Of a stretch of DNA of 64,000 nt, positions 1 to 10,420 are shown one piece after another. Each line of letters starts with the position of its first letter. The stretch's first letter is position 1. This stretch comes from Eonycteris spelaea (Eukaryota; Chordata; Mammalia; Chiroptera; Pteropodidae), in contig PUFA01000066.1 in assembly GCA_003508835.1 (NCBI GenBank), positions 6,032,501-6,096,500 of the forward strand, given 5' to 3'. Below the pieces are notes generated by a model. It did not search any database, was not told the DNA's origin, and was given only the letters and a program-made list of their open reading frames with translations. The translations under genes were made by a program, and so were the position numbers.

Positions 1-139
1 ATGCCAGACTCCTTAGTATGTCTGTGCTTTAGTGAGGGGGTGGGCATCAGATAAGTTAATCCCCAAACTGCGGTCAGCACTTCTAGGCCAAGACGCCGTG
101 CTCTGGGAGAGGGGAAAACGGTGGGACCTGCATGAGGGT

Positions 140-520
140 GAGGATTGAGAAGGGCCCTTGAGGAAGAAATTTGAAGTGGACACTGAAGGGTAGGTGAGAG
201 TTTGCCAGATTCAGGTTGTGAATTTGTTCGGAAGAGCATTCCGGACAGAAGGAGCAGCATACGCACAGTCTGGAGGTGGGAAGGGGTTTGGCGCGCTCTG
301 AAAGGCTGGCCTGGCAGCGAGGGAGGGAAGAGCGTCTGGGGGCAAGTCGGAGACAGGCAGGACCAGCCCCTGCCGGCCTCCAAGGCTGTGCCGAAGAGCA
401 CGCCATTGACTTCAGGAGCAGCGAGCGACTGATGAGGGTTTGAAAGTGGAGTGGGCTGTGCAGACTTTATTTGATTGGCATTCTAACAAGTCACACCGGC
501 TGCTGGAAAGAGAATAGGTT
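140..520 (-). repeat. L2 LINE fragment
   Basis: Read on the plus strand this matches the reverse complement of the 3' half of the mammalian L2 LINE as I recall it. The recognisable phrases are an 'agagcattcc' block near 233, a 'ggcctggcag' block, and the 'ttttattctgagtg'-like and 'gatcactctggctgctg'-like blocks near 465-505. The copy is diverged and has no open frame. The match fades after about 520. Confidence 0.55.
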
Positions 521-1605
521 ATCTCATCTGGAGGAACTTGCCCAAGACCTAGGGGGCAGAGCCGGGTGGGCAGTCTGGCGCCAGGAGCTGTATGTACGGC
601 TGCTGGGCAACGCATGATGACAGGTGCGTAGTGGCTGCCCCTTCAGACAGGGCATGCACTCTCCAGCTTATGCAGTCACCTCCACTCCCTTGGGCTAGGA
701 CGGTGACAGCGAGAACAGAGAGCAGTGGATGAGTTACTTTACACTTAACCCAGTTTGCACTCACATTAATTACCCGGCATCGCCAGGTCACTGTCTTCCT
801 TTGAATGATGCCTGCTCACGCTTTCTCTAAACTCTCTTTTCTAAACTGAAAAAGGTCAAAACAGGAGTGAGCGTGACTCTCTACTGTTCAGAGGGAGATG
901 AGAGGGGGAAAATTGCCTTGACCACTTTCATTTGTAGACTTGATCTAACTGCCAGGAATGATAATTGCCTTGTAAATTCTTGACGGGGTGGCCCTAGGTA
1001 AAGCTTAACATAGTTTTGAGTGCTCAGAGAGGGGTTTGCAGCATCTGCTGCAGCACGATTCTCCCGCTGCAGGCTGGGCTGCATGCTCTCCCCTCCCGTG
1101 GGCATTTTTCCAGTTAGTAAAACGGCGAGCTGCCTAGAGCCCCCTTCTGAACTGTTCTCGTGTGAGAGACAGCGTGAAATGGGGGAATACTCCCAAGCCC
1201 TGCACAGCCTTTCGGTGAGGGTTTGGCCTGCGTTCCATCAATGCAGCTTAAAAATGTTGTTTCATTTTGTTAAGGGAGCATTATGCTCATTAAATCAGCA
1301 AGAAGCTATTGGGTGGCTAAATTGCAATCATTTGGTGTTTGATCAAGACACAGGCTTTCTCAAGTAAGTCGGTTAGCACATAGGATTTTCGTTGTTCACA
1401 TCGCCAGCAGCAAGAAAAATCTATTTTTCCCCACCCCAGAGATGTTTAACTGCATCTTAATTGTCCTGATTACTCAGACTTTTATTTTCAAAACTTGGCT
1501 GCACTTAAGGGCTGAGTGCTTCTTCAGAGCAGTAAGAAAAGCAAATTCAGTTGAGTAAGGCCAACGAAGTTCAACATTATTTTTAATTTTTATTGACTAT
1601 CTGTT
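521..1605. other. Unassigned unique sequence
   Basis: I recognise no gene or repeat family here. The short open frames on both strands have no domain or motif. GC content falls from left to right and the 1.3-1.6 kb part is AT-rich. Confidence 0.5.
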
Positions 1606-1609
1606 TTCT

Positions 1610-1800
1610 TTCATTTCTGAACTAAGAAATAATGCAGATATATTATAAAACACTCCAAAATGCAAAAATTTATATTTGAAAAATAAGTCTGTGCATTCCC
1701 TTGAGCCTCTGGTTCCCCAGACTCCATTGTTGACGATGCGCTGGGTTCCTTGTCTCCTTCTGGAATGAATCTGCACATGCACGTGCAGACACACGTGTGG
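1610..1800 (-). repeat. Old L1 3'-end fragment (L1M type), antisense
   Basis: The segment with 'ataaaacactccaaaatgc', then 'cccagactccattgttgac', then 'ccttctggaatgaatctgcac' resembles the antisense 3' region of old mammalian L1 elements. Similar blocks occur at 43.6 and 46.1 kb. Two CACGTG E-boxes in 10-bp palindromes sit at its right end (1778-1787 and 1790-1799). Confidence 0.35.
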
Positions 1801-2839
1801 ATGATGTATTAGAATGTGCACATCTGTCCTCTTTCACTCAGACGAGGGCCTCCTGGACTCCTGTTGTGTGCCTAGCTTTTTACACTCAGTTATCTTAGCT
1901 GTTATTTTGTGGTTCTTGGTGATTTCAATATTTGATTTCAATATTTGTGTAAATAAACTGTCCATCGCCCTAAATTCTCAATGCCGTGAATTCTGACGTC
2001 TTCAGTCTCCTGTTTTCTGATCACGTTAGACTTTAGACTTCCTTATTGCCAATAACCAGAACATTGCTTTATTCTGTTTTGCGAATCCCACTCCCAATCA
2101 GCACCCACATTCCCACGCCACTCCCCTTTATTCTCTGACCCGACAACTCTTTGACCCCAACTCTTTGAGCTGCAAACTGTTTGGCCCACTGCTATCCATA
2201 GCCCTTTAACGCTTTGATCTTCATGTTCTTTCTTATGCGCTGAGATCCCGAAGTCACCGTTATAATCTTCCTCCACTTTCTCGGCCTTCATCCTGGTCAT
2301 CGGAGAAAACCACATCACAGGTTAAGTCCAGATTTGACCTACTTCATGCCTAAACGGAGTCCCCTAAGCAGTCTGACCTAACGCATGGCATTACTGACTT
2401 CACGTTGGCTGTCTGTGTCGCTGCCCTCCTGCAACTTCTCGGCCCATTTGCTCCCCGGTGTCCACACCATGACCCCCCCTCCCTCCCGAACTTGGCTGAT
2501 GTTGCTTTTCACTTTTTGCTAAAGTAGTGATCACAAGAAACTTCCACATGCTGACTCAGTCACCTGCCAGCTGACGGGCTCCGCACCCAAATGCTCCTTC
2601 TTCCGGAAGGGGCTGGGAGGCCTGCGGGGTACATGTGCCAGGTGCGGAGGACAGGGACGCCTGGAGGTGCTAGCTCTGGTCCAGACCCCCTGTTTTTCAA
2701 GTCTCACGGTCCTCTCCCCGCTGCCAGGGTGTGGCCCATCCTCAGGAGAGTTGACCTGGGAAGGAGATCTTTCAGGCCCTGGAAGTGGACAGGGGCCCTT
2801 TAAGCAGCGGGGCCCAGGATCCTGGTCACACGTCGCGAG
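1801..2839. other. Unassigned unique sequence
   Basis: No gene or repeat recognised. An exact 13-bp tandem duplication lies at 1921-1946. The 2.1-2.5 kb part is pyrimidine-rich on the plus strand and looks like decayed repeat, but I cannot name a family. Confidence 0.45.
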
Positions 2840-3130
2840 GTCACGCCAGGCACCAGGCACCAGGCGCAGTGTGGCCGTCAGGCCTCTCCCTCAGAACGCA
2901 GCTCGCTGCTTGTGCCGTCAGCTTTCACGTTGCTCTCGCTTCAGTGGCCTCCGCCCAGCGAGTGCCACCGCTTCCTCCTGCGCGGCATTTCCGTCACTCG
3001 TCTGGTCAGTTCCCCTCCGCGCATGCGCGTGCCGGAGTGTCCCACATCTTATCAGACAAAAGCACGAGACCGCGGGCTCTGGGGCCGCTCGTCACGCAGC
3101 AGTAGCTGCCTGGAAAGCTGGGACTCGCTT
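2840..3130. promoter_or_regulatory. Small CpG-rich patch with perfect NRF1 palindrome
   Basis: CpG dinucleotides are clustered here compared with the flanks. At 3018-3029 the sequence is CGCGCATGCGCG, which contains the full NRF1 consensus GCGCATGCGC. A CATTTCCGTC ETS-like site lies about 30 bp upstream and a CCAAT pentamer lies at about 3149-3153 downstream. This combination is typical of housekeeping or lncRNA promoters. There is no TATA box and no convincing exon with a donor downstream. It may instead be an isolated CpG cluster. Confidence 0.25.
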
Positions 3131-4785
3131 GGTCCCTAAAGTTATCGTCCAATGGATGAAGGAATCCGTTTGCCATCGGCATGCCATTATTTTACTTCAT
3201 TTTCAGTAACGATTGTGAAATGAAGCAAATAAAATAATGGTAGAAAAGAAAGGCAGGCAGGGACATTTTCCTTTGCCTATGTTTTCTACATAAAACATAC
3301 AAGGAAAAAAATAAGTAAATATATGTATAATAACGAACCCACTGATAAAGGAAAACAGTGACGTGTTAGTAGTTTTCATTACATCGTACGTGTTTAAAAG
3401 GGGAAATCTGTGCTTCCGTATCTTCTTTTTCCATAGCAAATAATGACATTATAGCTTCCGCTTATTAAGCAACTTTTAAAAAACTTTAAGCACAAAAACT
3501 CCATGTGGTCACATGAAAGCATGGGTCGAAGCACTGCGTGTGTTATTTTTGCTTGATCGTAACCCCGGGGCGGTGTATGTTGATTTCACATCTACTGTTT
3601 AAATGCGAACCTGGGGAGAGCCACAGCTTCGCCGGGGGCGAGCTCGGAGGGTTCCAACCTTTCCGAATCTGTGTGACCGAGTCTCCGGATAAAGTGCCGT
3701 GTGCAAAACAGTGTTTATTAAAGGCAAAGTGAGGACCGTGTGCTGGGTTGGAGCTGGCTGTGCGTTCTTAAAACCTGATGGCCTCAGAGCGATCTATGGG
3801 CACTAGATAAACAAAATACGTCTTTGGGGAAAGATTGTTTTTGTGACTAGTGTTGTTTAGAACTGTTGGTGTGATGATGAGAAGCAGAGCAACTTTCCGT
3901 CATTTACCGCCATTTTGGAATTCTCTGTGCATAATGCGTGTCCTTCCTGCCTGTCCCCAGGACAAGCCACTGTCAGCATCCTGCCCGTGGTCCTCTAGTC
4001 ACTGGGGCACCTGTGCGAAAATGGCCTCTGACTTCAGTGCTGGCTCAGAGTCTGTCTGCCACGTGCATACTCTCAACGAAATTTGTGAAATAGAGGCCTG
4101 AAAACCAGATCAAGCCTCACGTTCCTTTTACTTTTTACTACACTGTGCTTTACAGTCGGTGGCCATCATTTAACAGAGCTGAGTTCGCACACAACTCTGT
4201 GTTGCTGCTCTTAAAATGCTGATGGCTGCTGCAGTATGGGCGGCCTTCAGAAACACTGTGCCTAGTGAACGGAATCAGCCACACGACAACGGGTGGCATG
4301 ACTCTGTTTGTAAGGAAGATCCAGAACAAGCACATCTGTCAATACAGAGAACAGATGAGTGGGTGCCCAACGGTGCGGGAGGGGTGGGAGGAAACGAAAG
4401 TGACTGCTGATGAGAGTGGGGTTTCCTCGGGGCATCCCGAGAGCGTTAGATTTCAGGGATAGTTGCTCAACTCTCTAAGTATATACCAGAACGATTATTT
4501 GTATACGTTAACCAGGTGAATTGTATGCTACGTGCATTAAAAGTCTCAATAATGTTTAAAAAAAAAAAGGAGAGAAAAGGAAAAAGGAAAGTAAGATCAA
4601 GTGATCCTGATGCTACATTTCCGGATGGCAAAAATGCTGATACTTCATTAGGACTTTTTCTGTTTAAACTGATTACATGCTTTCCTGCTCACCAAAGTCC
4701 CACCGCTCCCTTAATTAACCCCACACGGAGGCCAGGTTTGTTACTGTTCGTTATCGCTTCTGCACTATTGCTTTCAGCATTGTTG
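3131..4785. other. Unassigned unique sequence
   Basis: No gene or repeat recognised. A purine-rich A/G tract lies around 4558-4590. Open frames are short and have no recognisable domain. Confidence 0.5.
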
Positions 4786-5257
4786 TTATTACAGCATTGT
4801 TGACTGCATTCCCACGCTGTACTGTGCATCTTCATGACTGTTCTGTAGCTACCAATTTGTATTTCTTCATCCCTTCCCCTTTTTTACCCCGCTCTTAACC
4901 CCTTTCCCATCTGGCAATCAAAATGTTCTCTGAATCTGAGTTTGTTTCTGTTTTATTTGTTCATTTATTTTGTGGAATCATATGCTATTTGTCTTTGTCT
5001 GACTTATTTCACTCAGCATAGTATTCTCTAGGTCCATCCGTGTTGTTGCAGATGGCAAGATGTAGTTCTTTTTAATGGCCGAGTAGTATTCCACTGTATA
5101 TAGGTACCACTTCTTTACTCATTCGTCTATTGATGGACACTTAGGTCGCTTCCGTATCTTGGCTACGACAAACACTACTGCAGCAAACATATGTATTTTC
5201 ACATGTTCCTTCAATGTCGTGCTTTAGGTTTCTCAGATAAATATCCAGAAATTGCTG

Positions 5258-5540
5258 GGCTCTTCTTCTTTGCCTCTTGTCATAACTTATGTTTTAAAGT
5301 CTGTTTTGTCTGGTATAAGTATTGTTACCCAAGCTTTTTTTCCTCCATTTCCATTTTCATGAAATATCTTTTTCCATCCCTTTCCTTTCAGTCTGTGCAT
5401 GTCTTTTGATCTGAAGTGAGTCTCTTCTAGGCAGCCCGTGTAGGGGCCTCTTTTCCTTATCTACTCAGCCACCCCGTATCTTTTAACTACAGCGTTTAAT
5501 CCACCTACTTTTAAAGTAATTGTTGATAGATATGTAATTA
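5258..5540 (-). pseudogene. L1 ORF2p endonuclease N-terminal remnant
   Basis: Translating the minus strand from about 5540 gives residues of the apurinic-endonuclease-like domain of L1 ORF2p: ITLKVGGLNAVVKRYGVAE, an in-frame stop, IRKRGPYTGCLEETHFRSKD, then HRLKGKGWKKIFHENG and a DKTDFK block. The catalytic glutamate of the ETH motif is visible. The similarity ends abruptly near 5258, where sequence of the L1 3' terminus takes over. That places the internal deletion about 90 codons into ORF2. Only the first part of the endonuclease remains and it contains stops. Confidence 0.75.
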
Positions 5541-5589
5541 TTGCCATCTTGTTATTCATATTTTTAATCTTTTTTTCCCCTTCTTCTTC

Positions 5590-6460
5590 TTAAAAAGTCT
5601 CTAACATTTCTTGTAATACTGGTTTGGTGGTGATGAACTCCTTTAGCTTTTTTTTTTCTTGTCTGGGAAGCTCTTTATCTGTCCTTCATTCTAAATGACA
5701 GCTTTGCTGGGTAGAGTCATCTTGGTTGTAGGTCCTTGCTTTTCTTCACTTTGAATATTTTGTGCTAGCCCCTTCTGGCCTGTAACGTTTCTGTTGACAG
5801 TCTTATGGGAGCTCCCTTGTAGGTAACTAACTGATTTTCTCTTGCTGCTTTTAAGATTTTCTCTTTGTCTTTAACCTTTGGCATTTTAATTACGATGTGT
5901 CTTGGACTGGGCCTCTTTGGGTTCATCTTGTTTGCTACTCTCTGCACTTCCTTGGCTTGCATGTTTATATTCTTTGCCAGGTTAGGGAAGTTTCCCATCA
6001 CTATTTCTCAAATAGGTTTTCAATTCACACTGTTCTCTTTCTGGTACCCTATGGTGCGAATGTTGGCGTGCTCCATGTTGTCCCAGAAGCCTCTTGAACT
6101 ATCCTCATTTTTTTTGAATTCTTTTTTTTTTTTTGCTCTTATGATTGGGTATTTTCTACAACCTTATCTTCTAAATCGCTGATGCGATCCTCTGCTTCAT
6201 CTAATCTACTATTGATTTCTCCTAAGGTATTCTTCATTCTTTCACTTATTGTGTACTTCGTTTCACCTGGCTCTTCTTAATGCTTTCTATCTCTCTTTTT
6301 ATGTTTCCTCTCCTTTTGTCGACGTTTTCACTGAGATTGTTGAGCATTTCATAACCGGTGTTTTGAATGCTGCATCTGGTAGTTCTCTCTGTTTGGCTCA
6401 CTTCTTTTTCTGGAGTTTTGTCTGTTCTTTCATTTGGTGCGTGTTTCTTTGTCTCTTCAT
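5590..6460 (-). pseudogene. L1 ORF1p remnant
   Basis: ORF1p is the trimeric RNA-binding chaperone of the L1 ribonucleoprotein. The start codon is read at 6460-6458 (first residues MKRQRNTHQMKEQ). After frame disruptions, the long open segment 6001-5765 carries the C-terminal RNA-binding region with NFPNLAKNI, MNPKRPSPRHIVIKMPKVKD and ILKAARE..VTYKG. After another shift the tail reads LKEFITTKPVLQEMLETF and ends at a TAA at 5592-5590. The total span of about 870 nt is close to a normal ORF1 of roughly 300 codons. Frameshifts and stops in the N-terminal coiled-coil part mean it is dead. Confidence 0.8.
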
Positions 6461-7130
6461 TTTAGCTACTTCTGTGTGTTTTTTTTTCTTCTTCTATGTG
6501 TTAAGTAGGACTCCTATGTCTCCTGGTCTTGGTCGAGTGGCTTTATGTAGTAGATGTCCCGTGGGGCCCAGTGGCCAGTCCCCCGATCACCTGAGCCAGG
6601 TGCTCCAGGTGTGTCCTGTGGGTAAGGTTGTGCACCCTCCTACTGGAGTTGAGCCGTGGTTGCTGTTTGCACGTCAGTGGGAGGGACCGACCCTCAGGCT
6701 GACTGGCCGTGAGGACTGGCCGTGACTACAGTGGAGGAGCCGTGGGGCAAGGGCTGATGCCACGGACAGGATTCGCTTTTGCGGGGCTCTGGCGCCCGCC
6801 ACGTCCGCCTTTTGGTGTGTCGTCTGTGGAGGTGGCTGCGTGGTGCTCAGGCGGGGTCTGAAGCCAGCCATTGAGCATGCTGGCCCTGGGGCCTCCTGGG
6901 AGGAGCCCCACCACAGGCCAAGTTCAGCTGCTGCCTGCGCCTGCCCGGAGCCACCTGGCATGAGCCACAGAGGGATCCACAGAAGGCTGCCCCCCACACT
7001 GGGCTTGGGGTTGCCTGGGAAGAGCCAAGCTGCGAACCAAGGCCTGCGCGCAGCAGTGCTGGGCCTGCGGCTGCTCAGCAGGGGGCACAGGGCATGCCGA
7101 GGCCAGATGCTCCTTGTTTGAAATGTTAGG

Positions 7131-7484
7131 AAAGTCTGCAGCATGTTTTCTCATTCATTTTTCATTGAAAATTATGTGTGACTTCTTGAATAGACTGTCA
7201 TTATACTGAGGAAAACACACACAGATACATCCCTCTCCTGTACACTCCCGGGTAGAAATATGCCCAGTGTTCAACGTCCTGGCCACAAGGCGGGTGGCAC
7301 GCAAGTGGGAGCCTGGTTCGTTGTGTGCATCTCTGGAGCAGTGAGTGCACACAGGACATGGTCCATAAACATTCGCTAAACGAGACGCTGATTTTTGACG
7401 TGAAAGGAGACAGCGCTGGTCAGTAAAGAAGCCTCTGTCCCCCACATCGAAACCATCCTACACTGTTTTCATTGGTCTTGACTT
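7131..7484. other. Unassigned sequence between two L1 copies
   Basis: No gene recognised. This may contain a further 5' portion of the L1 to its left, but I cannot match it. Confidence 0.4.
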
Positions 7485-8690
7485 TTATGAGTGAACCTAC
7501 TGGCTATATTGTTCCCAGAATGTAGAGCAGTGTCAGTATACTTACTTTTTATTTAGAACTAATTTTAAACACACAGGAAGGCCTTGTTCAAAGAACTTTT
7601 CTCTCTAAATCATTTGAGAGTAAGTTGCAGACATGATGCTCCATCACCGCCTAATATTTTAGTGTGTGTTCCTGCAAATGAGGACATAATTCTACACACC
7701 CGCAATACAGCCATCAAATTCCGGTCATTAATGTTGACATATTACTCCATCTAATCCATGCACCTCATTCAAATTTCTTCAGTTGTTCCAGTAATGTCAT
7801 TTACAGCAAAAGAATGCAATTGGCATCGCCATGTCTCTCTTGTCTCCTTCAAGCTGGGATATTTCCCCAGCCTTTCATTGACTCTGGTGACATTGATGCG
7901 ACCATTTGGAACTTTACGGATGAGTCATTTTTTTAGAATGTATTACGATTTGGGTTCGTCTGATGTTTACTCATAATTTGATTGAGGTTGTGCATATTAG
8001 GCAAGAATGTCACCAGATGATAACCAGATACAGTAGCTGTGTACTTCTTACAATGTCATCAAGTGGCACATGGTTGCGATTTGTCCCATGACTTTGATGT
8101 TCGCTTTGATGCTTCCAGGAAACGTATTGTTTTTCCTTTGTAATTAATATGTATTTCCTGGGGAAATACTTTGAGACTACATAAATGTCCAGTTCTTCAA
8201 CAAACTTTTACTAATTATTTCTATATGCACTGCTATCCCTTGGCTAAATTATTATTGTGATGGTTGCCAAATAGTGATCATCTAATTGCATTATTTGCTC
8301 TGCATTTATTAGTTGACATTCTTGTAGGAAGATTGTTATTTTCCCATTTGTTTATATCAATGCAAAATCGTGAATGCATACTTTATTCACTGGATATAAT
8401 CTATTATTAGTGTTCATTTCGTTGATTAAATTGTACCAGATTAGGATTTGGCCAGTGGGAACCCTTTAAGCTGACTTAAGCGGTCTCTATTCTTCTCTGA
8501 GCACTTTTTTTGCTTTCTGGCATAAGATGACCTAGATTCATCTAGCTCTGCGCCCGCCTCAGCCCTTGAGTCCGTCTTTACTCCAAGACACTTAGCTTCC
8601 CTGTAATAGACAAAGATGTTCAGAAACTCAGATCTGGCCGCTAGATGTGCTAATTGCTTTTGGGCCATCAGTACTCCCCACTTAGTTCAG
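7485..8690 (-). repeat. Old L1 3'-region remnant (L1M/L1ME type), antisense
   Basis: I recognise a run of about 1.2 kb. It includes 'catttgagagtaagttgcag', 'ttcaaatttcttcagttgt', 'ctttgtaattaatatgtat', 'tttgagactac' and 'tttggccagtgggaaccct'. This is a common old mammalian L1 3' region seen in antisense. A second copy of the same region lies at 23,960-25,175, so the two can be aligned to each other. No coding remnant. Confidence 0.6.
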
Positions 8691-8701
8691 AGGACAGAGC
8701 T

Positions 8702-8704
<3 letters not shown>

Positions 8705-8745
<41 letters not shown>

Positions 8746-8766
8746 TGCGCGCATATACATACATAC
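8705..8766. repeat. Compound (GT)n-(GC)n-(AT/AC)n microsatellite
   Basis: About 36 nt of pure GT dinucleotides are followed by GCGCGTGCGCGC (8741-8752) and then ATATACATACATACA. The whole stretch alternates purine and pyrimidine, so it is Z-DNA-prone. Likely length-polymorphic. Confidence 0.95.
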
Positions 8767-9165
8767 AGCAGGTGCTCAAATAATGTCGTTTTGTTCAACA
8801 TCATTTTAATGTGGATGAGATGCTGTAGGAACTTAACTTATAGCAATTAGCGCATGGTAAATTGTTTTTGTTACATATCATTTTGCATAAAGTCACAGAG
8901 CCAGTTGGCGTTAAGTGAGGAGTTACTATATACGCATGTATACTTTTCTCCTGTTTGTACGTAACCCATTTCTTCAATGGTGAGATAACTGGCTGCCGTT
9001 ATGCTTAACACATTTAATCATAGGATTAGGCCCCTTGAATGTCACTCATCACCTGTCGCTGCCTTCCTGTTTGGATGTCTGCCCTTACCTCACCCGGTCT
9101 CTGAGGCTTTATGTCACTGCTGCCACCCTCACCATTGGTCACCCTCGGTCACCCGCTTTGCCCCT
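8767..9165. other. Unassigned AT-rich sequence
   Basis: No gene, repeat or strong motif recognised. Confidence 0.5.
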
Positions 9166-9169
9166 TTTA

Positions 9170-9295
9170 AGCTGTTGTTCAGCAATTATTTATAAACCAC
9201 ATTATGTGAGGTGCTCAGTGTTCCAAAGACAGGAGGTACTAGGGCGAAGAAGACGTACCTGCTTCCTGCTCTCGTGAAGCCTGCCTTCTGGGTGG
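9170..9295 (-). repeat. L2 3'-end fragment
   Basis: The plus strand reads like the reverse complement of the L2 3' terminus: a 'caattatttataaaccac' start, a degraded 'tgctcagtgttc' block and 'gctctcgtgaagcctgcctt', which corresponds to the 'catggagcttacattct' block. Confidence 0.6.
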
Positions 9296-9845
9296 AAAGC
9301 ACCAGTATTTTTTGAATTTTTATTTTTTTCCTAGTGAACAAAAACTTCACCAGAGAGTTATATAAATTATGGTGGCGTTAAAGACGAACATGTATAGAGA
9401 CATTATAAATAGATTCAAACTTAGATCAACACAGGCAGAGATTTTCCAAGAATAACATTTTTTTGAAAAAGATTTTTTTAAATGCAGATTAATTTGAGTC
9501 ATCATGATCTATCAGTATTATTCATCACCACCTAGAATATTTATCAGAATTATCAAATATTTATCGGAATTAACCTGTTTTAATAATTTTCCTTTCTTTC
9601 AATTAAATCTTCATCGTCAAACTCTGTTTAGATGAAAATCCTTTAAGTTAAACCTTGCCTCGAAGCCTGAACTGTGGAAGGCATGTGAGAGGAGGTATTC
9701 TGCTTGCAGTGGGGACAGGGGCCAGGAAGCTTTGCCCTTTCTTCCCCTGCCACGACCCAGGGAGCAGCTCTCTCTGCAGCACCCAGCTTGAAGCCCTTGC
9801 CCTACACGAATGCCATGCCTTTTCCTCCGCGAGTCTGCTGAAAGA
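9296..9845. other. Unassigned sequence
   Basis: No gene recognised. An imperfect duplication of an 'aatatttatc.gaatta' unit lies at about 9535-9573. Confidence 0.5.
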
Positions 9846-9849
9846 CTGC

Positions 9850-10420
9850 ATTCCTTTGCGCGCTCAACAAAATACATACCGGGCATCTTTTCTGTGCCCA
9901 GGACTGTACTACACGCTAGAGAAAAAGCAAAGCCAGAAACATCCACTGTCCTCTCACCGAGCTTCCGAATATTCTAGGGAATAGAGGCAGCGCAAAACTC
10001 AGCAAACACCAAGTAAGCAGGCGCCAAATACATACACACTGAAGTATCTCCAGACTGTTGGGAGAAAAACAAAGGGGATAGATGAGCCCGCTCGAGAATG
10101 CTGTGGCAAGAGATGGGTATTTTATAGTAGCCTCAAGTGGCGATATGGAAGCTGAGCCTTTAAGAATGTGGGTCTGGGCATCGAATGGTTGGCGATAGTG
10201 GTATCGTAATTTCCGGCAGAGGGAAAGGCGTGCATGGAGATTCTGAGAGAGGGGAGAGCTGGTGCACTTTGAAGAATGGGAAGAGGCCACTGTGGCTGAG
10301 AAATAGGTATCCAGGGTGGGAGAAGGTGCAGAGGTAGGAGGAGGCCACTTTGTGCAGGCTTTTGGTCAGGAGTCACGGAAAGATGAAGAGTGGTTTCATG
10401 GCTATTTGTCATGTTTTGGC
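9850..10420 (-). repeat. L2 LINE 3' fragment
   Basis: The reverse complement of the L2 3' region can be followed for about 570 bp. It runs from the terminal 'ctgtgcccaggactgtacta' block, through a 'ggcagagggaaaggcgtgc' block near 10216 and an 'agaggccactgtggctgag' block near 10283, to a 'gtgcaggcttttggtcagg' block near 10352. Open frames across it are by-products. Confidence 0.7.

Larger units (their letters stand above)
4790..7130 (-). mobile_element. Internally deleted L1 LINE with 5'UTR, ORF1, start of ORF2 and 3' end
   Basis: On the minus strand the order is 5'UTR (about 7130-6461), ORF1 (6460-5590), the beginning of the ORF2 endonuclease (about 5540-5258), then directly the extreme 3' end of L1 (about 5255-4790). 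Most of ORF2 (rest of endonuclease, RT, Cys-rich domain) is missing, so the copy cannot move itself. The 3' part shows the familiar sense block in which 'aatactactcggcc' follows 'tatacagtgg'. The 5'UTR is GC-rich and matches, from memory, an L1 subfamily of laurasiatherian mammals. It is the youngest-looking L1 in the window because ORF1 and endonuclease residues are still readable. It may be a retrotransposed deletion derivative or a later genomic deletion. Confidence 0.85.

Noticed and set aside
5865..6182. 105-codon plus-strand open frame with hydrophobic segments
   Set aside because: It is the antisense of L1 ORF1, a by-product of the L1 on the minus strand.
4790..7130. First reading of this element as a true HAL1 (no ORF2 at all)
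   Set aside because: ORF2 endonuclease residues (LEETHFRSKD, KGWKKIFHENG) are readable downstream of ORF1, so it is an L1 deletion derivative.
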